DNA of 22,908 nucleotides from a virus. The position numbers and the translations under genes were made by a program. Of the stretch, positions 8,434 to 15,005 are shown piece after piece; position 1 is the stretch's first letter, and every line of letters begins with the position of its first letter. The notes below the pieces were generated by a model. That model was not told where the DNA came from and searched no databases. It saw only the letters and a list, made by a program, of their open reading frames with translations. The stretch lies in the IMG/VR virus record IMGVR_UViG_3300010150_000189, positions 1 to 22,908 of that record; one strand, given 5' to 3'.

Positions 8434-8763
8434 CTAATCTTTATTAATTTCAAGTATAGATACAATTACTATTAATCTATCAGCTACACTGGCTGTGCAT
8501 TTTAACGCTTCACTTTCTTCAAGAATTAATGGCTCAGTCAATATTTGACTTGTTGATCTAGCAGTTGTTGAAAGTTGTGTAAATATAGGAAACTCTGCTG
8601 AAGAAGCATTAACAACTTTCATTGAAATATCAGCACCAGATCCTGAATCATTATGAAGTAAAATAGATTTTATTATAGCTCTAGAGTTTGAAGGTGAAGT
8701 ATATAAAGTTACTTCACTTGTAGAATCTAAATCTGCCTTTGCGTTTTTATATATGTTAGCCAT
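8434..8763 (-). CDS. Small beta-rich virion protein, 109 aa
   Basis: The sequence alternates Ser/Thr with aliphatic residues (MANIYKNAKADL, IIKSILLHNDSGSGADISMK, EPLILEESEALKC), giving a likely beta-sandwich without enzymatic motifs. Its layout, a short N-terminal strand, an Arg-then-hydrophobic strand followed by a Gly/Ser/Ala loop, and a late 'plil-eg-lk' strand pair, resembles the 94-residue protein at 20341-20625, suggesting the same small structural fold. The ATG at 8763 overlaps the end of the upstream 55-residue gene by 8 bases. It is probably a decoration, fibre-base or tail-associated protein; exact role unknown. Confidence 0.7.
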   Translation of the reverse strand: MANIYKNAKADLDSTSEVTLYTSPSNSRAIIKSILLHNDSGSGADISMKVVNASSAEFPIFTQLSTTARSTSQILTEPLILEESEALKCTASVADRLIVIVSILEINKD

Positions 8764-8923
8764 GCATTAACCAAGTAAATCTTTCTTGCTCCTGTTTTAA
8801 ATCTTCTAAGAAAGATGTATTAAGTTCATTTTTGATTGTATCAATTGCACGAAGAATCTGTCTTTGGTTTTCAGCATCATATTCTTCCTTTGGTTCAGGT
8901 ATGTATGAAGTTATTTTAGCCAC
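8756..8923 (-). CDS. Small helical protein, GTG start, 55 aa
   Basis: I chose the GTG at 8923 rather than the upstream in-frame ATG at 9094, because the upstream part would lie wholly inside the preceding gene and reads as low-quality sequence (for example VELIVLLLLEDTATV), whereas from GTG the peptide runs (V/M)AKITSYIPEPKEEYDAENQ. This opening resembles short proteins I remember from marine phage late operons. A GGAAAGAG ribosome site lies about 8 bases before the GTG. The body is a charged helix (residues about 18-50, rich in Asn, Lys, Leu, Glu) ending QERFTWLMHG. It overlaps the stop of the upstream gene by 8 bases and the next ATG by 8. No function can be assigned. Confidence 0.65.
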   Translation of the reverse strand: MAKITSYIPEPKEEYDAENQRQILRAIDTIKNELNTSFLEDLKQEQERFTWLMHG

Positions 8924-9611
8924 CGTGAAAACTCTTTCCAAATGATGAACTGTCTCTACTGTAGCTGTGTCCTCTAGAAGAAGTAGAACGATTAGCTCCA
9001 CCAGGTCTATCTCCTCTACCTCTATCTTGATCAGTTTGAACAGCTGATGATCTGTTTGCCATTTCAGTTTGTAGGTCTGCTGCTGAAGAATCATTTGTTC
9101 TAGTGTTTTTGTTTCTTATTCTATCTAAAAATTCCATATGAGTTTCTGATTGAGCAAAATCAGATTGACCTAATCTTCTTAATCCGTCTAAACCACCTCG
9201 AGCCATATTTTTTAGTATACCATAACCAGGTATTGCTATGCCTGCAAATAAATCTAAAATGCCTCCTAATTTATTTGGTTCTTTTCTATAACCAAATTCA
9301 TCAACTTCATATTCTTCTGTTTCTTCATCAGCCTGAGTAGCAACACCTAGATTTGGAGGTAGACTACTAAAGGTTGTAGGAATGTTTTGAGCTAATTGTG
9401 GAGTAACTCCCATAGCTCCCATGTCTATTTTTGGTGTAAGAAATTGCTCATACGGTAATGTAGTATTCATTAAAAAACCTTCACCATATTCAGGTGCGTA
9501 TGGTAGATCATCTTCCATAGGTGGAATTTGATTTAAAGTTTCTATACCTATAGCTGGAGTTCGTGGATATATAATTGAATTATAAAGTGGTACATCAAAA
9601 ATGTTTGCCAT
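8916..9611 (-). CDS. Uncharacterised virion-region protein, 231 aa
   Basis: The ATG at 9611 overlaps the stop of the nozzle-like gene as TAATG. Residues 1-95 are Pro-rich and acidic (for example DDLPYAPEYGEG and a DEETEEYEVDEFGY patch near 92-105). A short hydrophobic Gly-rich stretch follows (LGGILDLFAGIAIPGYGILKNM trimmed to about residues 114-137), which may be a membrane-interacting or buried helix. The C-terminal 60 residues are Ser/Arg/Gly/Asp-rich and look disordered, ending SFGKSFHGG. I do not recognise a family. Its position immediately after the tail hub suggests a tail-internal or needle-associated component. The gene is secure because of its coupling and its length. Confidence 0.65.
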   Translation of the reverse strand: MANIFDVPLYNSIIYPRTPAIGIETLNQIPPMEDDLPYAPEYGEGFLMNTTLPYEQFLTPKIDMGAMGVTPQLAQNIPTTFSSLPPNLGVATQADEETEEYEVDEFGYRKEPNKLGGILDLFAGIAIPGYGILKNMARGGLDGLRRLGQSDFAQSETHMEFLDRIRNKNTRTNDSSAADLQTEMANRSSAVQTDQDRGRGDRPGGANRSTSSRGHSYSRDSSSFGKSFHGG

Positions 9612-11578
9612 TATCTTCTTCCGTCTGGTTGTGCATCAAGTCTTAGAGTTCCATATCTCCAAGTTTCACCTGTGCCATCGTTTTCTATCTTTAGTGCTAC
9701 GAGTCTTCCTCTTGCACGGGTATCTACTTTATCAGTAGATGATGTAATTGTAAAGGGACCTAACGGTGAGCTAGATGCTGTATTGTTCGGATAGTTATTT
9801 AATAGTAATGTGATTTTTGTATTACCTGTTTGTATAGCAAAATCAGGTATAAATCTTTTAACAGACATAAAGAACTCTCCATCTCCTTTGTAGTTTACCA
9901 TTCCTGTGGCCTGACCCAGGGCGCTTTTACTTGATGTAATATCATAATCTCCAGATTTAATAAAAGCAGCAATCGCTGTTGTACCTGAACTGTTTACCTG
10001 ATCAGTTCCTACTTCATGAGCATAATAAGTTGATGCTCCAAATCTATTTGTTATACCTTGAATTTGAAAATTTGGAGTTGCAGTTTTATTATATTCTGTT
10101 GCATAGGGTGCATCAAATACACCTGTATCTATATAACTTGTTCTAGCTAGTGATCCTGTAGTCCAAACCTGTTCCCCATAATTATATGTAACCACTCTAT
10201 CTATTTGCTCTGATCCTGATTTTGGATAAAACCAATTTACTTCATTATAAAGTGTATTATGCTCTGCATACACAAGTTCGCTTGCATTAAAGTTTATACC
10301 TAAATTATCACCATCAGTATTAAATACAAAGTCTTCAACTAAACAAGGTAATGATTTAACAGTACCATCGTATGCAAAAAATCCACCTTCACCTGACATC
10401 CAGAATACAATACCATTAGAGTAACTCAAAGCTTTTTGACCAATCAATCCACAATTTGTACCAACTTGTTTTACAGAAAAAGTAAATGGTGGACCAACAA
10501 ATTGAATTACATACGCAGAGCTATCAGTTAAAACTAAAGTATAATCTTTACCAGATACAGCTCCTACAATTTTATTTCCTTTATCCAATCTAAAACTACC
10601 TGCAGTATTTGTAATATTTGATGCATACGTATTTAAATCTTCTTGATTAGAAAATCTTATAAACATCGGATCAACAGTTAATGAATTACCAATTGTTGTT
10701 TCTGTTCCAAAATGAAACAAGTGTCTATCTCTATCTGACACTTGTGTTAATCTAGATGACGTTGGATTGTTTGTTGTTTCAAAATTTGTAGTTGTTGTTG
10801 ACGCTCTAATTGTTCTTGCGCTTGCTGCACCTGCATTCCAAGTAAATGTTTTTCCTCCTGCAATAGTTGCGACTAATACTTGTCCAAAATTATCAAGACT
10901 CCATTTTCCTGGTTCCAGAATTACGTCACTAGTTGTTCTCTCTGTGCCCCAAGTTGATGTGCTCCAAGTATCTGTGCCCCAACCATATCCTGCTGTTTGA
11001 AATGTAGGACCAACTTGAACGTAAGGATTAACAGTTGCAGAACCTGCAGCTGTCATTCCAGTTCCAGATTCATTTGATGCCATCGTAATTGTAAAACTAT
11101 TTGTATCTGCTGTTACAACTTCATAAGGCGTGTCTTCAAAATCAGATGTTGTGTATCCTGTAGCACCGCCTCCAGGTAATGTTACAGAAGTAAATGTAAA
11201 AAATCTACCTGCAGTTAAACCATGAGATGTTTTATTAATTGTAACGGTTGCTGATCCAGTTGTAGATGTAAAAGTAAATCCAGTAATAGCAGTATCTAAC
11301 GGAGATATATCGTAAAAGTCATTTCCATAATATAGAAATAAACCTTGTGATGTTCCTATCACTGCATATTTTTCTCCAGCGATACTTGTAAAACTGTGTT
11401 GAGCACGTGCTACTCCAGGTAAAGTTAGACTACCTGCTGTTAATTGATTCCAACCACCTATTTTTTCAGGTAGTCCATATCTAAATCTGACAAAATCACC
11501 ATCAACCCATTGAGACTCGGCTCCGGATTCTGTTGTCATCTTATTAAAACCAGGCTTGAAATTTAATTTTTGTAGCAT
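9611..11578 (-). CDS. Tail hub/nozzle-like beta-propeller protein, 655 aa
   Basis: The opening LNFKPGFNKMTTESGAESQW then VDGDFVRFRYGLPEKIGGW is an N-terminal block I recall from marine podovirus-like structural proteins. After it come repeated beta strands with AVIGTSQGLFLYYGN, GIVFWMSGEGGFFAYDG and ELVYAEHNTLYNEVNWFYP, the blade-like spacing expected of P22 gp10 or T7 gp12-type tail tube proteins that close the portal vertex. A Thr/Gly/Ser-rich insertion (about residues 100-185) may be an added domain. No Shine-Dalgarno sequence precedes the ATG, but a good promoter (TTGATA, 17 bases, TATAAG) lies directly upstream in the divergent gap. The four plus-strand oxygenase genes separate it from the rest of the tail genes. 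The assignment to nozzle/stabiliser is inferred; structural identity is more certain. Confidence 0.75.
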   Translation of the reverse strand: MLQKLNFKPGFNKMTTESGAESQWVDGDFVRFRYGLPEKIGGWNQLTAGSLTLPGVARAQHSFTSIAGEKYAVIGTSQGLFLYYGNDFYDISPLDTAITGFTFTSTTGSATVTINKTSHGLTAGRFFTFTSVTLPGGGATGYTTSDFEDTPYEVVTADTNSFTITMASNESGTGMTAAGSATVNPYVQVGPTFQTAGYGWGTDTWSTSTWGTERTTSDVILEPGKWSLDNFGQVLVATIAGGKTFTWNAGAASARTIRASTTTTNFETTNNPTSSRLTQVSDRDRHLFHFGTETTIGNSLTVDPMFIRFSNQEDLNTYASNITNTAGSFRLDKGNKIVGAVSGKDYTLVLTDSSAYVIQFVGPPFTFSVKQVGTNCGLIGQKALSYSNGIVFWMSGEGGFFAYDGTVKSLPCLVEDFVFNTDGDNLGINFNASELVYAEHNTLYNEVNWFYPKSGSEQIDRVVTYNYGEQVWTTGSLARTSYIDTGVFDAPYATEYNKTATPNFQIQGITNRFGASTYYAHEVGTDQVNSSGTTAIAAFIKSGDYDITSSKSALGQATGMVNYKGDGEFFMSVKRFIPDFAIQTGNTKITLLLNNYPNNTASSSPLGPFTITSSTDKVDTRARGRLVALKIENDGTGETWRYGTLRLDAQPDGRR

Positions 11579-11600
11579 ATAGTGCTTTATATCTTATAAA
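11570..11600 (+). promoter_or_regulatory. Weak rightward promoter candidate for the oxygenase cassette
   Basis: On the plus strand, TTGTAG (11570-11575) and TATAAA (11595-11600) could act as -35 and -10, but the spacing is 19 bases and the -35 match is partial. The -10 physically overlaps that of the leftward promoter, so the two could not be fully used together. A short reading frame MKVSI with an AAGGAA ribosome site (11602-11607) starts at 11609 and stops one base before the first oxygenase ATG, which could deliver ribosomes by reinitiation. Candidate only. Confidence 0.3.
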
Positions 11601-11621
11601 TAAGGAAAATGAAAGTATCAA
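11593..11621 (-). promoter_or_regulatory. Leftward sigma70-like promoter for the tail-hub gene
   Basis: On the minus strand a TTGATA -35 box (11616-11621) and a TATAAG -10 box (11593-11598) are separated by exactly 17 bases; each matches the bacterial consensus at five of six positions. Transcription would start near 11586, only about 8 bases before the ATG at 11578, giving an almost leaderless message, which fits the absence of a ribosome site there. It would free the tail-hub gene from reading through 2.2 kb of opposing genes. Confidence 0.5.
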
Positions 11622-11627
11622 TATAAT

Positions 11628-12131
11628 ATGGTAAAGTTTGATCCATTTGCTCATGAAAATCTATTCTATGAATATATATTAAAAATTACCAATGAAGAAG
11701 TAAATCAAATTTTAATGATGGTAAAAAATTTAGATGCATATGGGTCCAAAGAAATCTCAGAGTGTAAAACTACTTTTACCACATTTAACATCTTGAATTT
11801 TCCTATATTAAAAAATTTAAAAAAACAAATCACTAATATTTTAGATAAACATAAATTGTTTCTAGATAACAATTGGGCTCAGTTATATAATACAGATCAT
11901 GGTCACTCTATTCACTTTCATGAATCTTCTATATATTCTGGAATTATTTATATAAAAGGAAACAATCCTAGCCCAACTGTTTTCTACAGTAAAAAGTTTA
12001 ATCCATATGATCATAAATTTAAAGCTAATACATTATTATTGTTTCCTTCAATGATTCCTCATGAAGTTAAAACATTGAAAAAAGACGAGGAAAGATTAAT
12101 AATATCTTTCAACGCTGGGAAAGTTTGTTAA
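11628..12131 (+). CDS. 2OG-Fe(II) oxygenase-like protein (PF13759-like), 167 aa
   Basis: First gene of the plus-strand cassette. The core signature is HSIHFHESSIYSGIIYIKG (residues 93-111), then FNPYDHKF, LLLFPSMIPHEV and EERLIISFN, which follows the pattern of the '2OG-FeII_Oxy_5' family of putative oxygenases (pairs of His, SG-x-x-Y, then FPS-x-x-x-H and a final R-x-x-x-S-F-N). Likely iron ligands are H96/H98 and H145, with R156 for 2-oxoglutarate. The N-terminal 90 residues are helical and lack a signal peptide. There is no good ribosome site at the correct distance, though a five-codon upstream reading frame may couple to it. The substrate is unknown. Sampled lines are markedly more AT-rich than flanking structural genes. 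Confidence 0.78.
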   Translation: MVKFDPFAHENLFYEYILKITNEEVNQILMMVKNLDAYGSKEISECKTTFTTFNILNFPILKNLKKQITNILDKHKLFLDNNWAQLYNTDHGHSIHFHESSIYSGIIYIKGNNPSPTVFYSKKFNPYDHKFKANTLLLFPSMIPHEVKTLKKDEERLIISFNAGKVC

Positions 12132-12138
12132 TAAAATT

Positions 12139-12684
12139 ATGGATCATTTAGAAGCAGTTGTTAAATTAGATAATATAATTGATAAAGATTTTATAAAAAA
12201 AATGATACCATTTATAGATCATAGAGCAAAAGAATATTTAACTACCACTGGAGGCTTACATAAAAATGTAAGAAATGTAAAAGGCTTTCATGTAAATAAT
12301 GAAACTCCTACAAACATTTTTTATTGGAATTATATAAAGAAAGAAATAGAAAGATTATATAGTTTTTATAAAATTAAATTTCCAGCGATGGAAAGTTCTG
12401 AAATTAATCAAATAGATTTATTAAAATATGGGGTTGGTGGAAAATATGATTCACATACCGATCAAGGCACATCTGCACCAAGACATTTAAGTATTATTAT
12501 GAATTTAAATAATAAGTATGAAGGTGGAGATTTAGTTTTTGCAGATCAAAAACAAAAAGAAATAAAAAGATTAAAACTAAACACTGGATCAATAGTATTT
12601 TTTCCAAGTAATTTCATGTATCCACATGGTATTCAACCCATTACAAAAGGAACAAGGTATAGTATAGTTGCATGGCTACAATAA
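12139..12684 (+). CDS. Prolyl-4-hydroxylase-type 2OG-Fe(II) oxygenase, 181 aa
   Basis: All catalytic residues are visible: H106-x-D108 in YDSHTDQG, H163 in MYPHGIQP and R173 in GTRYSIVAWLQ. The strands EGGDLVFAD and LNTGSIVFFPS sit between them as in prolyl 4-hydroxylase-like enzymes. These hydroxylate proline or related residues of proteins, or small molecules, using iron, oxygen and 2-oxoglutarate. The length, about 180 residues, is the minimal catalytic domain. It starts 7 bases after the stop of the first oxygenase and overlaps the start of the third by 13 bases, so the cassette is one operon. No clear ribosome site precedes its ATG. Tail or collar proteins are nearby candidate substrates, by context alone. 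Confidence 0.9.
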   Translation: MDHLEAVVKLDNIIDKDFIKKMIPFIDHRAKEYLTTTGGLHKNVRNVKGFHVNNETPTNIFYWNYIKKEIERLYSFYKIKFPAMESSEINQIDLLKYGVGGKYDSHTDQGTSAPRHLSIIMNLNNKYEGGDLVFADQKQKEIKRLKLNTGSIVFFPSNFMYPHGIQPITKGTRYSIVAWLQ

Positions 12685-13250
12685 AAAATAAATTAATTAA
12701 AAATTTTTTTAGTAAAGAAGAATTAAATATTCTTCAGAAATATTGTATTAATAAACTACATTCCACTACAGATTATTTTATTGATCCTCAATCTTTTTCT
12801 CCGGCGTGGTACAATGATTCTTTAATGGATACTTTGTTAGAAACTAAATTATCTTTTGTAGAGAAAGAATCTAAATTAAGTTTGTTTCCAACATATACAT
12901 ATTGGAGATATTATGTATACGGAGGATCGCTACGTAAACATAGAGATAGACCTTCTTGTGAAGTATCTATTACTGCATGTATTAAAAAAAATGATAACTG
13001 GCCTATTGTAATTGAAGGTAAAAAATTTGAATTGGATGAAGGTGATGGTATTATATATAATGGAGTTTTTCAAAAACATGAAAGACCAGGCATATATAAA
13101 GGTGAAGGTATGGCACAAGTTTTTTTTCACTATGTAGATAAAGCTGGACATTTCACAAGACATCAATATGATAAGTATTTTAAAAATACAGGAAATAAAG
13201 CACACGAAGAGGATTTAAAATGGATGCGATTGAAAAAACCGTTAATATAA
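12672..13250 (+). CDS. 2OG-Fe(II) oxygenase with HRD iron motif, 192 aa
   Basis: The iron motif is H90-x-D92 in LRKHRDRPSCEVS, followed by DEGDGIIYNG and H136 in FQKHERPG; the terminal strand reads AQVFFHYVD (148-156). This set (HRDRP-C-E-S, then H-x-RPG, then QVFFHYVD) is one I recall from cyanophage and other marine phage oxygenases. The usual 2-oxoglutarate Arg is replaced or displaced, with Q149 at the expected strand; this may be normal for the subfamily. It overlaps the second oxygenase by 13 bases and the fourth by 31, arguing for strict co-expression. No membrane or export signal is visible. The substrate is unknown. Confidence 0.85.
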   Translation: MATIKNKLIKNFFSKEELNILQKYCINKLHSTTDYFIDPQSFSPAWYNDSLMDTLLETKLSFVEKESKLSLFPTYTYWRYYVYGGSLRKHRDRPSCEVSITACIKKNDNWPIVIEGKKFELDEGDGIIYNGVFQKHERPGIYKGEGMAQVFFHYVDKAGHFTRHQYDKYFKNTGNKAHEEDLKWMRLKKPLI

Positions 13251-13819
13251 CTAACTTCATAGGTGTCTATGATAATTATATTAGACCAGAAGAATGCGAT
13301 AAAGCTATTAAATTATTTGAAGATCAAAATAAATTTAATAATACATTAAATAGAATAGCTTTTGAAAAATCATCTATAACACATAAACAAGATCAACAAT
13401 ATTTTGCAGCACCTAATAATATAGATGTTTGGTGGGAATCATTAAAACCAATGATGTTAAATTTTGATATAGCTTGGAATCATTATGTAAAAAATACAGG
13501 TGCAGACCAAGCTTATGAAGAGTCTTTTTATTTTACAGATTTAAAAATACAAAAAACTTTACCTACAGAAGGTTATCATGTTTGGCATATAGAACATGGA
13601 AAAGGACATGAAAATGAACCTAGAGCTTTTGTTTATTCAATATATTTAAATGATGTTGAAGAAGGTGGAGAAACAGAATTCTTACATTTTTCAAAAAGAG
13701 TACAACCTAAAAAAGGTAGAATAGTTATTTGGCCTGCAGCATTTCCTTATTTACACAGAGGTAACCCACCACTTTCTGGTGAAAAATATATTTTAACATC
13801 TTGGATGATGTTAAAATAA
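13220..13819 (+). CDS. 2OG-Fe(II) oxygenase with HxE triad, 199 aa
   Basis: The catalytic pattern is H123-x-E125 in VWHIEHGKG, the typical IYLNDVEEGGETEFL strand-turn (141-155), GRIVIWPAAF, then H169 in YLHRGNPP and K179 in GEKYILTSW. Prolyl 4-hydroxylase-like enzymes commonly use Lys for 2-oxoglutarate, so the site looks functional, although Glu rather than Asp in the iron motif is a minor variant. A clear AGAGGA ribosome site lies 6 bases before the ATG at 13220, inside the previous gene. Its TAA (13817-13819) directly abuts the TAA of the opposing collar gene, with no intergenic space for a terminator, so the two converging transcripts probably overlap. Confidence 0.9.
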   Translation: MDAIEKTVNITNFIGVYDNYIRPEECDKAIKLFEDQNKFNNTLNRIAFEKSSITHKQDQQYFAAPNNIDVWWESLKPMMLNFDIAWNHYVKNTGADQAYEESFYFTDLKIQKTLPTEGYHVWHIEHGKGHENEPRAFVYSIYLNDVEEGGETEFLHFSKRVQPKKGRIVIWPAAFPYLHRGNPPLSGEKYILTSWMMLK

Positions 13820-14401
13820 TTAAGTTTTTATAAGATACATTACAGTTAGATAAGGCTGCACAACCGAAGTAGCATCCCCAGAAAAATTGGCACTCATATT
13901 GTGGGAGTGACCACCACCTGAACCTGTATTACCTGAACCAGATGGACTGGCTGTAGGTCCTTGATATGGGTGACTCATTGGTCTATTAGATCTATAAGCA
14001 GGATTAAAATTAGCGTATCCTTTGGGGTGACTATGAGAAGCAAGTTGTGGAGTTGATAAAGTTGCATTGGCTGTACTCCCCGCAACGTTTCCAGTTGTTG
14101 TTACAGTATTAGCACCACCTGTTGATGCTAAAGCTTTATTATTAGATTTTCCAATTGCTACATTGTCAGACAAATTAGGAACAGCAAAAGTAGAGGAACC
14201 ATCACCTGCACCATAAGTTGTCCCTACAATTGCAAATAATGCTGAATAAGTACTTCTTGAAACTGTTTGGCCATTACATTCTAAATATCCAGACGGCACT
14301 GAAGAATCAGACCAAGGAATAATAGTTGCTGTAGGGATACCTTCAATGTCAGTAAGGTTTGCCCCATCGAAATCATATTTTGTTGCTTCGTAATTTGACA
14401 T
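13820..14401 (-). CDS. Tail collar-domain protein, copy A, 193 aa
   Basis: Residues about 27-80 form a phage tail collar domain (PF07484-type): IIPWSDSSVPSGYLECNG, SRSTYSALFAIVGTTYGAGDG and FAVPNLSDN. After it come a Gly/Thr-rich linker, an HSH motif (123-125), a divergent tip (126-158, rich in Pro, Asn, Tyr, Ser) and a second HSH (165-167), then NFSGDATSVVQPYLTVMY, which is nearly identical in all three copies. In T4-type fibres, HxH motifs bind metal and the segment between them forms the receptor-contacting tip, so the same role is inferred here. It is last of three tandem paralogs and ends against the plus-strand oxygenase cassette. The ribosome site is TTAGGATAAATT before ATG. Confidence 0.88.
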   Translation of the reverse strand: MSNYEATKYDFDGANLTDIEGIPTATIIPWSDSSVPSGYLECNGQTVSRSTYSALFAIVGTTYGAGDGSSTFAVPNLSDNVAIGKSNNKALASTGGANTVTTTGNVAGSTANATLSTPQLASHSHPKGYANFNPAYRSNRPMSHPYQGPTASPSGSGNTGSGGGHSHNMSANFSGDATSVVQPYLTVMYLIKT

Positions 14402-14409
14402 AATTTATC

Positions 14410-14997
14410 CTAAGTTTTAATAATATATATTATAGTTAAATAAGGTTGTAAAACTGAAACAGCATCACCACTAAAGTTTGCACTCATATTATGACTATGT
14501 GCACCTCCTGAACCAGCGTTACCTAAACTAGTATTTGTGTTACCGAATGCTGTATACTCTGGGTTATCTTGTCCAGGGTTGTTGTTTTTATTTGGAGGTC
14601 TAACATAAGTTGCAGCTCTTGGGTGACTATGAGAAGCAAGTTGTGGAGTTGATAAACTTGCATTAGCTGTTGAACCACCTACGTTTCCAGTGGCTGCTAC
14701 AGTATTAGCACCACCTGTTGAACCTACTGCTTTGTTATTTGATTTTCCAACCGGTACGTTATCTTGTAAGTCAGGTACATTAAAAGTACTTGAACCATCC
14801 CCAGCGCCATAAGTTGTACCTACAATTGCAAACAATGCAGAGTAAGTTGATCTTGAAACTGCTGCACCATTACATTCTAAAAAACCTGATGGGACTGAAG
14901 AATCAGACCAAGGCACAATAGTTGCTGTAGGAATTCCTTCAATACCTGTAAGGTTTGCTGCGTCGAAATCATATTTTGTTGCTTCGTAGTTTGACAT
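14410..14997 (-). CDS. Tail collar-domain protein, copy B, 195 aa
   Basis: Same layout as its neighbours: collar domain at about residues 27-80, Gly/Thr linker, HSH at 123-125, variable tip at 126-160, second HSH at 167-169 and the conserved NFSGDAVSVLQPYLTIIY end. The tip is distinct from copies A and C: Asn/Pro-rich with an aromatic start (ATYVRPPNKNNNPG) and a Thr/Asn stretch. The N-terminal 120 residues differ from copy A at few positions, so this is a recent duplication with a replaced or rapidly changing tip. Eight bases separate it from copy A, and the intergenic sequence with its ribosome site (TTAGGATAAATT) is repeated almost exactly. Probably a receptor-binding or short-fibre subunit. 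Confidence 0.88.
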   Translation of the reverse strand: MSNYEATKYDFDAANLTGIEGIPTATIVPWSDSSVPSGFLECNGAAVSRSTYSALFAIVGTTYGAGDGSSTFNVPDLQDNVPVGKSNNKAVGSTGGANTVAATGNVGGSTANASLSTPQLASHSHPRAATYVRPPNKNNNPGQDNPEYTAFGNTNTSLGNAGSGGAHSHNMSANFSGDAVSVLQPYLTIIYIIKT

Positions 14998-15005
14998 AAT
15001 TTATC

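Noticed and set aside
8924-9094. Upstream ATG start (9094) for the 55-residue gene
   Set aside because: The added 57 residues lie entirely within the preceding gene and read as shadow sequence; the GTG at 8923 has a ribosome site and gives a coherent protein.
12930-13205. 91-codon minus-strand frame inside the third oxygenase
   Set aside because: It lies opposite a gene with intact catalytic motifs and is a Phe/Ile/Cys-rich shadow.
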